Positions 57,121-64,000 of a stretch of DNA of 64,000 nt are shown in pieces. Both the position numbers and the translations under genes were made by a program. Below the pieces are notes generated by a model. It saw only the letters and a list, made by a program, of their open reading frames with translations, was not told where the DNA came from and ran no database searches. The first letter of the stretch is position 1. Every line of letters begins with the position of its first letter. The stretch spans positions 1 to 64,000 of the forward strand of contig RPFO01000329.1 of assembly GCA_009746045.1 (NCBI GenBank), read 5' to 3'. This stretch comes from Mesostigma viride. Taxonomy: Eukaryota; Streptophyta; Mesostigmatophyceae; Mesostigmatales; Mesostigmataceae.

Positions 57121-57238
57121 GATTGCTCGTTAGTTTCATCTAGTATTGCTTGTTAGTTTCATCTAGTATTGCTTGTTAGTTTCATCTAGTATTGCTTGTT
57201 AGTTTCATCTAGTATTGCTTGTTAGTTTTATCTAGTAT
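57111..57238. repeat. 23-bp tandem repeat, five to six units
   Basis: Units of ATTGCTTGTTAGTTTCATCT followed by AGT. A single extra copy lies at 56466-56488, just outside the proposed Helitron-like 3' end. The same repeat therefore flanks that element on both sides. Confidence 0.95.
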
Positions 57239-57549
57239 CTGGTGCAAATACTGTCTTCCAAAGCATCAGGGGAGGTCCATGCGATTGATAAGGCTTCAGC
57301 CTGTTTGTTGCATCGCCCTCCCATCCTCCTCCCCCCCCCCCCCCCGTCGCCCCCCCCCCCCCTGCATTCTCTACCCTATCTGTCTTCATGTGCCTGCTGT
57401 GCATATGGAAGATAACTGCCACATGCCATGTAGTAGAGCATGCAGCATGCAGATATCATAAATGAACCTCACCGGATGGGACTTGGATGATTATGTCATG
57501 TTGCTTGTGTGCATGCTTGTCTGCATCCATCTAACGTTTAACATGGCAG

Positions 57550-57701
57550 CTCCTGCTGCAGACAAGGAAAACTTGGTGGCTTCTACCCGGGTCCTTCAAG
57601 GGTGTTCTGCTGAAGAGAACAACACAGACGTGCTTGCATTAGGGAAGACAAATGATACTGTGTTAGTGGCTGCCAGTGGCCCGTCATGTGAGGCTACGTA
57701 G
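57550..57701 (+). CDS. DUS2: possible terminal exon of DUS2
   Basis: After CATGGCAG an open frame of 50 codons begins in the phase (1) needed by the last confident DUS2 exon, which ends at 48838. It reaches TAG at 57701, and joining gives 378 residues. A second acceptor, CTGCTGCAG at 57561, also fits the phase. The peptide (ADKENLVAS.., ..KTNDTVLVAASG) resembles nothing I recognise, as expected for a variable C-terminus. If correct, the 6.7-kb TTCG array lies inside an 8.7-kb intron. A chance ORF is a fair alternative. Confidence 0.35.
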
Positions 57702-58460
57702 TTTCGGCAAGCTATAACCGAACTCTGATCCGTAACCTATTTTTACGCTGTGTTTCCCAATCAAGCTGCAAAGAGGACTGCCACGTTGCTGGCCCCACAC
57801 TAAGCAGGCGGGGTAGTGCCATTTCCTACTAGCGCCGTGCCACCAGATATTGCTGTGAAGTAGTTTGAACATTCATTAATTAAACACGCGTCCCGTTGGG
57901 TAGTCACGGAGCACAGTAATACAGATCTCGAGAGTTAAAGTGCTTTTCATCCCTATATGTTGCACACTGGGCAGAGACACCCGTCTTCCCTCATACCCGA
58001 AGGCAAGCCACAGCTGCAATCTAAACTACATACTCACGAGGAGAGTCTGGCATAATTGTGGGTGCACTAATTCTGAAATGTGCGTGCGTGACATGGCGGG
58101 GGCATTGTCTGGCACAATGAAACTGTATGACTGAAGTGTGCGGGTAGACATGCGGGTGCATAGGCTGAACTAACTAAAGGTAGCCGGTAGTACGTATGCT
58201 TAGCCATACATGCCGCTGCGAAGGTCAGGCCATGCAGTTGGCTAGGCCGGCCATACAGCACTGCATCAACATCATGCAACCCTATAAGTAAGTATGTCCT
58301 TGCGTGTCATGCGCGCATGGGCATGACACGGAGTACTATGAGCACTATAGTCTCATTAGAAAAAAAAATTAGACACAACCCTATACATCTGAACCTTGCT
58401 AGTGTAGTAGACATCATGGATCGATCCTCTGTGTCACGTGGGTGGAACCCAGAGCTTGCT
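57702..58460. other. spacer with dispersed-repeat fragments
   Basis: No gene is seen. 57880-57925 resembles 25970-26015 (TAATTAAACACGCGTCCCGTTGGG versions). 58285-58385 is a copy of the dispersed repeat with GTGTCATGCGCGCATGGGCATG, GGAGTACTATG and TCTCATTAGAAAA, here without a LINE inside. Confidence 0.55.
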
Positions 58461-58464
58461 GTTA

Positions 58465-58530
58465 ATGTACGGGTCCCCGCCCTGCCAACTGGTGGACTTT
58501 GGGCTTCTCGGGGGATTGGGCTTAGGTGAG
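58465..58530 (-). pseudogene. LINE ORF1 C-terminal fragment (degenerate)
   Basis: On the minus strand a broken reading gives PRSPKS.. and a ..GGDPYIN-like end, which lines up with NPEKPQVYWRGGDLYVN at 61955-62040. A short remnant with changes in the Tyr-Trp core. Confidence 0.5.
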
Positions 58531-58604
58531 GTAGAACTGCGCGGGTGGCGCCACCGCCTTCCTCACTCACGGGACAAGGCGGCTCCCCCACCAGTCCTGC
58601 TCAC

Positions 58605-58840
58605 CTTCCCCTAGCTCCCCCGAGGACAAGCTGCGGTTCCTCGAGATCTCGTCGCAAGAGGTTGCACGACCTCACCTGGACGCTGGACGACGACCTGACC
58701 GGCAGCAGCAGCAGCGATGCGACCTGTGGCCTGAATACCCCCGCCACAAGCAGGCCCCCCAGAATTAGCCCAAGGTGTACTGGAGGGGCGGGGACCTTCA
58801 TGATCAACCACAAGATGTGGACACCCCCTGCGGGCTAGAA
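58605..58840 (+). pseudogene. LINE ORF1-like fragment, frameshifted
   Basis: Split over frames: EDKLRFL, then RRKRL..TWTLDDDLT, then RQQQQRCDLWPEYPRHKQ, an in-frame stop, and PKVYWRGGDLHDQP. The same order of motifs occurs on the minus strand at 59594-59855. LWPxYxxxxQ..VYWxG is, from memory, a common C-terminal block of green-algal LINE ORF1-like proteins. Confidence 0.65.
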
Positions 58841-59590
58841 TAGCTTGTAATCATTGGTAGTCACTGCCGCCATGGCGCAGCCATGCCTAGAATGTTTGCC
58901 TAGCCGTGCCACCATGGCCTAGTCGTGAACGTGCACCGCTAACGCACGGTACACAACCAGCCATAGCCTTAGCTTAGACCTAGTTGTACAGCCATGCTAC
59001 GTCCTGGCTATGATATCAGATTACTTGCCCACGCTCCTTGTTATATGATATCAAGGATCCTTGACTCGAGTCAATGATATGCTCACATGGGTCTTATTGC
59101 ACCCACATAACAAGTGCCGGATCGTCTATCGTGTCCGATCGATTGCTGCTGTGGCATTAATTTTAATTAATTAGGAACATAACTTTGTTGGGAGTATATG
59201 TAGCACATAGCCCTTGAGAAGGGGCATATGGCCTATAATACATTCTAAGCTACTTCCTGCAAGGGTGGGAATGTAAACGACACTTGCTCTATAGGTGCAG
59301 GGCACCTGCATCCCCATGTCGATCTATCAAGCTATGCCCAGCTAAGGGGGAGCCTGTCATGGGGGGGAAGATCATCATAGCTATACAGAAGCTAGAGCGT
59401 GGCATCTCAGCAGAGAGCAGCTCTCTGCATGGGCACAGCATAACTAAATAAAGCTAGGCATCATCTGGAGTGTGGCACGTCATAGGCACACATGTACATG
59501 GCTAAATGAGACTCGTCGGAGTCAGCTGGTATAGAGCCTGTAGGAGGCTTACATGTACATGGCCACGGTCTATCTATTCTACACTACTAC
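58841..59590. other. no gene seen apart from the LINE remnant
   Basis: Mixed-composition DNA with small repeats of the type CATGTACATGGC (about 59490 and 59553) and CCTAGTTG/CCATGGC near 58870-59000. No coding signal. Confidence 0.5.
59158..59210 (-). mobile_element. LINE 3'-end remnant
   Basis: The minus strand reads TATGTGCTACATATACTCCC then AACAAAGTTATG and an AT-rich tail. This matches the 3' UTR end shared by the LINE copies at 26302-26440 and 61740-61885. Confidence 0.6.
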
Positions 59591-59593
59591 TGC

Positions 59594-59855
59594 TGTATTC
59601 CCCTAATAAGCTGGGGCGTCTGGAGTCGTTGGGGCCGCGGGGGTCGCATGCCAGGGCTTGTGGCTGACGTAGATGGCCGCCCCCTTCCAGTACACCGGCT
59701 GCGCCCCGCCTTGGTCTGCCGGAGCTCGAGGTAGGTCGGCCATAGCTCCCGTCGTCGTTGTTGCTGCGCCAGGGTCAAGTCGTCGTCAAGGGTGAAGTGA
59801 GTCTTTTCGAGCCGCTTGCGGCGTCTGAGAAAGGAAATCTTGTCCGCCAGGTTCT
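59594..59855 (-). pseudogene. LINE ORF1-like C-terminal region, frameshifted
   Basis: Minus-strand reading DKISFLRRRKRLEKTHFTLD continues to DDLTLAQQQRRRELWPTYLE. A frame change then follows to QPVYWKGAAIYVSHKP, and a stop at about 59602. It corresponds to the ORF1-like piece at 58605-58840 and lies head-to-head with the ORF2 remains that start just downstream. The locus is therefore a composite of at least two insertions. Confidence 0.65.
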
Positions 59856-59918
59856 TAAAGGTGAGAAGGAGCGGGGGCGCCCCTCAGTGCCTTACCCCGC
59901 GCGCGGGGAATTAAGGCG

Positions 59919-61739
59919 GTGGGCGACCAGCTCGATCTCACCAGTAAGGCCCATGCGACCAATAATTTCTCTCTCAAATTCAAGTCCGGGACGGCGCCCT
60001 TGCTCGCCTGCGGTACGACGCGGCAGTACGGTGCCGACCACCTTTCGGCTGAGCTGCTGAAGACTCCTGACCCGGCAGTTAGGGATCTTCTGCTGGCGTT
60101 CTGCAACCGTGTCCTGCTCTCTGACGAGCCTCCGCCTGCTGAGTGGCAGACGGCCATCCGGCCGTGTCATGCTGTACAAGAAGGGCTCTGCTGCTGACCC
60201 CGGTAACTACCGGGGTGTCTGCCTCCAGAGCGTGCATGCCGCGCTGAAGGTCTTCATGCGCATGATGCTGCACAGGCTCCGCGCCGCGCTGGACCCACAC
60301 CTGGGTGAGTCTCAGTCGACCAGATGGGTTTCCGTCGTGGTCGTAACACTGTCATGGCTGTGTTTGTACGTCGCGCGCCGGTTGATGGAGGAGGTGCGTC
60401 GCCTTTGCCCTGACAGTTTGCCGCTGGTCTTCATTTTTGTTGACTATATCAAGGCTTTTGACACGGTCCTCTGGGAGGCTCTTTGGGCCATCCTAGCTCT
60501 GGATCGGGTGCCACCAGCGTTTATTGCTGCCATTCGTCGACTAGCTGTATGAGGGCTCACAGGCAGTAGTGCGGACTGCGGAAGGCACCACCCCACCATT
60601 CCCCCTTCACCACGGGGTGTGGCAAGGTTGTGTCCTGTCCCCATGTATACCTGTTCATTATTGTCGTGGATCACGTCATGCGCCGGGCACGTGCGCGCTT
60701 TACTGCTCTTAACTTTACTTCTTGGGGTTCGAGCCAGGCTCGGACATCCTTAACGAGAGCGCGCACGGCGGGGTTAAACCTGGCTACCGCCTGGCCGACC
60801 TGATTTATGCGGATGACACCACCCTCATTGCGCGCCCCGAGCACATTCAGACCTGGCTGGACTGTCTGGGCCTGGAGGCGAGGGCGGTGGGGTTGGAGAT
60901 TAGTGTCAAAACTGAGGCGATGGTGATTGGGGCCTCCAGTACACCACCGCTGCCGCGCCTGCTCAACGGGACGGAGGTCCCGTTCCGCGATCGCTTCAAA
61001 CTGTTGGGGAGTTGGCCCCCGGCTGACACTGCAGACGATGTGGACACCCGCATCGGCCTGGCCTGGGCCAGGCTCCGTTCGCTCAACACCTACTGGCGCT
61101 CGAAGGGCCTGGGCGAGCACCGCAAGCGCATGCTCTTCAAGGTCCTCGTCCTCACGGTGCTCACGTATGGCGCCGAGGCGTGGACACTCACACCCACACT
61201 GGCCCAGCTAAGCTCAACGGCACGGTTTACAGGATGCTCCGACAGGTCCTTAATTAACGTAGAGTTTTCCAAGCGGCCGTCATTAGAGTCTTTGTATCAT
61301 GGTATGCCTCGTATTTCGGACGAGATTCGCAGTCACGTGTCTATTAATTAATTAATTAATTCGGACGAGGAGATTAGGCAGCGTAGGATAGCATTAATTT
61401 GTAGGACACCTTGCTCGCACCAGCCAGGTCGACACCGCCCTTGGTCTGGCAGGCCCCCAGCGGCTTGGCCAGCCAGGGCGGCACATTCTGACCTGGCCTG
61501 GCCCCAAGGGCATCCCCAAAAGGGTAGGGAAACCTGTCACGAACTACACCCATGGCAGATGTTGCTGGACGACCTAGTGGTCCCAGCCCAGTTTGAACAC
61601 CGCATCCACTCTCTCTCCCTTCTTTGGACTGCCACGCAGAACAAGACGCGGTGGCAGCAGATTGTCAAGGCTCACACGCCGGCCAGACCCTGTGGGCAAG
61701 CCACCTCCCCCCAAGAGGAGGAGGCGTTTTGATGAGTAG
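59919..61739 (+). pseudogene. LINE ORF2 reverse transcriptase, broken by frameshifts
   Basis: Reverse transcriptase blocks appear in order but in changing frames. ADHLSAELLK and EWQTA come at 59.92-60.17 kb, KKGSAADPGNYRGVCL (about 60.18 kb), and FIFVDYIKAFDTVLWEALW (about 60.43-60.49 kb). Then GCVLSP (about 60.63 kb), the catalytic YADDTTLIA (about 60.81 kb), a thumb-like FKLLG, LTYGAEAW near 61.17 kb, and after another break LVVPAQFEHRIHSLSL..AHTPA to the stop at 61739. The order and motifs are those of non-LTR retrotransposons. An ATTA-repeat tract at 61343-61362 interrupts the C-terminal region, with TTCGGACGAG on both sides. The copy cannot encode an active enzyme. Confidence 0.88.
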
Positions 61740-61885
61740 TGTAGTTAGGCTTTTTCTAGACTAGATAGCTTAGAGTTAGTTAGGTTAGTTCGATTACGCG
61801 GCTTCCTCCACTCCCCCCATCCATCATGGAATATGTGCTACATGATCTCCCAACGGAGGCATAGTTATAATTTAATTTTTTAATC
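61740..61885 (+). mobile_element. LINE 3' UTR and tail
   Basis: From the ORF2 stop to the AT-rich tail TTATAATTTAATTTTTTAA. It shares TAGCTTAGAGTTAG, GTTCG, GCGGCTT, CATCCATC, ATATGTGCTACATGATCTCC and the tail with the minus-strand copy at 26302-26464. Confidence 0.85.
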
Positions 61886-61954
61886 CCATAATCGATTGCC
61901 CCCATCTAGACAACTAGCTTGAGTGCTCTATCCCCGGGGAGCCCGGGGCCGGGG

Positions 61955-62040
61955 CTTTCACAGTTTCTTGTTGACATAAAGGTCCCCGCCCCGCCAGTAC
62001 ACTTGGGGCTTCTCGGGGTTGATCTTGTGGCTCTACATGT
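61955..62040 (-). pseudogene. LINE ORF1 C-terminus fragment
   Basis: Minus-strand frame SHKINPEKPQVYWRGGDLYV ending NKKL and a stop. It is the best preserved of four ORF1 ends in the last 6 kb, and abuts the dispersed repeat at 62041. Confidence 0.7.
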
Positions 62041-62220
62041 AAGCCAGCCATAATGTCAACTATGCGCACAAGGCTACACATTGCGATCTCCATTCATATT
62101 CATCATCTTGAACGACTCAAAAACGTGGAAAAGATAACGGCCGGCAGGCTCGAGCTACCATGGTCCGGATTCTCCCGATGTCTGGCCTGCATGCGCTGGT
62201 TGTCTCAGGTTGGTATACGT
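62041..62220. repeat. dispersed repeat, copy 2
   Basis: Homologous to 28889-29050 over its whole length, with small indels. Copy 2 has an insert containing ACGGCCGGCAGGCTC absent from copy 1. It directly follows a LINE ORF1 fragment, so it may be part of the same retroelement. Confidence 0.85.
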
Positions 62221-62312
62221 ACACTACACAATGTGTACGTTGTAGTTGTCTCACTTAATATTGAAATTAAGGCGCAGCTAATTAACCCGTGTTTTTTTAA
62301 CCCATAGTCCGT

Positions 62313-62338
62313 AAACTGGGTGCTACAGCACCCAGTTT
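62313..62338. repeat. perfect 12-bp inverted repeat with 2-base loop
   Basis: AAACTGGGTGCT and AGCACCCAGTTT are separated by AC, giving a strong hairpin on either strand. It could be a transposon end or a footprint; no gene is adjacent. Confidence 0.85.
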
Positions 62339-62499
62339 TGGTACCCGTCACATTTCGCGAATTTCCGGGAGCGCCGCGCCAGATGTGACGGCAGCAAGTG
62401 GTCCAACGTGTCCAGGAACTCGTGAGCATTCAGAAAAAGTACACCGTCCGCATTGGAAGTTCTAACTAAATAATTAGCTTCTGGAAAATGTTCTGGCTG

Positions 62500-63115
62500 A
62501 AAACCATAAAAAAAACAAAAGAAAATTAATTAATTAACTCCGGGGGCTGAGGACTGGACTCAACAAACAAACAAACAAAATTAATTAATTAACTCATGTG
62601 GGCACGGGGTCGTCGCCCTGTGAGAAAACAAACAAACACTTTATATTATATAAAAGTACATAAAACCTTCGAAAATACCTTCAGTGGACAGGCGGGGAAC
62701 ATGAAATATCGTGAAAATCGAAAAAAAACCGCGAGACTCAGGCCGAGCGCGGGGTGAGGCGCGAACCAAGTGAACCGCTTTTGCATCCAGCAATCCACGC
62801 TCTACTGCCTCGGCAGGGCACGTCGGTCGGTACTCAGTAGAGGCTGAGGCCTGAGCGTGTCTACAGATGTACATGTAAGATGTACTACTCATGTGCGATA
62901 CTGGGCCTTGAGCAATTAAATAGGGTATCACTGACCTGAGACCTCCACTGACTAGGTATAGCCTGTGGCCGCCGAAAGGGGGGCCGCCGGGCCGGGTTGG
63001 GGACGGCGTGTACCATATCTACCAAACAAACAAAAGAAATTTAATTAAATAAGTACCCAAGTGCCGTGAACGGCTGCAGGACAAACAAACAAACAAAAGG
63101 TTTTAATTAAATAAT
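62500..63115. repeat. four (CAAA)n + (TTAA)n composite tracts
   Basis: AAACAAACAAA-like runs followed closely by TTAATTAATTAA or TTTAATTAAATAA occur at about 62508-62536, 62561-62594, 63023-63050 and 63083-63115. 62626-62650 has a CAAACAAACA run without the second part. The spacing and order suggest retroelement 3' tails or insertion footprints. No coding sequence lies between. Confidence 0.7.
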
Positions 63116-64000
63116 AAAAACCCGGGACTCTAACTGGCTCCCCAACAAACAATCCAGGGTTATTCGTAATGCAAATACGGCAAAAATTGACCCATAATAA
63201 CAAACTTCCAATGCGGACGGTGTATAGGGTTGGGGGGGTAATTCGCCATAGCCTGTAAAATATAGCCCAGGAAAGGAAATTATCACGTGACTTTGGCGGG
63301 AAATTTTCACTCGCGCGCGCGCGTAACGAGATATGGCTGCCAACGTGCCGTTAGCAAGGAAATTTTGCGTCTCGCGGCTAGAAACGGTTCAGAATGTTGC
63401 TCAGAATGGTGATGCGTGATTTTCGTAAGTCAGGCATGGCCAGATTTTCAGGATTGGGAAAATACTGGTGAGAAAATACTGCCGTCTTGGTCGTCAGTGC
63501 CAGATGGGCCATAGCGTATCGTCTTTCGATTTTCTCCTTATGGCCGGGCAGTCTGCGCCAGCCCGAGCATCCTGTTTATTACGGGACATCCGCTGCACCG
63601 TTTCCTGGGCTTGCGGATGCGTTTATAGGCCATCTATGCACGGAACATCAACATGGTAATCATGGCAGATGCATGCATGATCCGGATATGGCGGCCTATG
63701 CCTGTATAGCATTAGTATGTGTGAGATATGAGGGTCCCGGCCAGCAGAATCCGGAAAGGTCGTGATCGAGCCAGGTACGGCCACGTTTTTGCGTGTTGTT
63801 TGCAGCGGAATACGTCTTCCATCCATTACATTTCACGAGTTTATTAGTGCACCGTTCAGCAAGCTTCCATACCTGCTGTAGAGGGTGGTATTAGCCCTGA
63901 AAGTGCCCAGTTTGTGGCATGTCTTTGGAGTATATCACTCCGTTAGTGCAGGTAGGCAACGTGTTTGTATTCCAGCACTTTTGGCTGTCTTTTGTTGCTT
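63116..64000. other. no feature recognised
   Basis: Mixed-composition DNA with only short, unremarkable open frames on both strands (up to 92 codons). There is a small CGCGCGCGCGCG run near 63314. Nothing here resembles an exon of a known family. Confidence 0.5.

Noticed and set aside
58545..58838. 97-codon plus-strand ORF as a host gene
   Set aside because: Its sequence in another frame matches the LINE ORF1 fragments nearby, so it is retroelement debris.

Overview
This is nuclear DNA of a eukaryote, most probably a green alga. The protein-coding genes are split into many short GC-rich exons with GT-AG borders. One is a plant/green-algal phototropin, and another is a serine acetyltransferase of the plant kind. 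Introns and spacers are loaded with microsatellites, minisatellites and retrotransposon debris. I cannot fix the species; a large-genome prasinophyte-type alga is a guess only.

Layout. 1-2732: two minisatellite arrays (29-30 bp and 37 bp units). 2733-4113: gene-free, with an AT-rich island. 4114-7794: a four-exon gene for a DDE/RNase H-fold transposase-like protein. Its introns and flanks carry eight copies of a 20-bp near-palindrome. 8391-8864: a small unassigned ORF. 10873-25728 (+): a 17-exon phototropin (LOV1, LOV2, AGC-type kinase) whose reading frame closes exactly at 821 residues. 25729-29610: spacer holding a 5'-truncated LINE with a 12-bp target-site duplication. 29611-37558 (-): a nine-exon serine acetyltransferase (402 residues). 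38280-48838 (+), with a possible last exon at 57550-57701: a DUS2-type tRNA-dihydrouridine synthase. Its introns hold a 1.6-kb CTCC array, a 450-bp GGCGGT array and a 6.7-kb TTCG array. 58.4-62.1 kb: degenerate LINE ORF1 and ORF2 pieces. 62.2-64 kb: no gene seen.

The three host genes are unrelated: blue-light sensing, cysteine synthesis and tRNA modification. SAT and DUS2 are divergently arranged around a 721-bp spacer; phototropin and SAT converge. All models come from splice-site reading and family knowledge. In each case all exon phases agree and total length is a multiple of three.

The most striking pattern is that many introns in all three host genes contain one or more decayed copies of the end of the preceding exon together with its 5' splice site, on either strand. 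This suggests that introns grow here by repeated duplication of exon/donor junctions. The second is the transposase-like gene, every intron of which carries the same near-palindrome.
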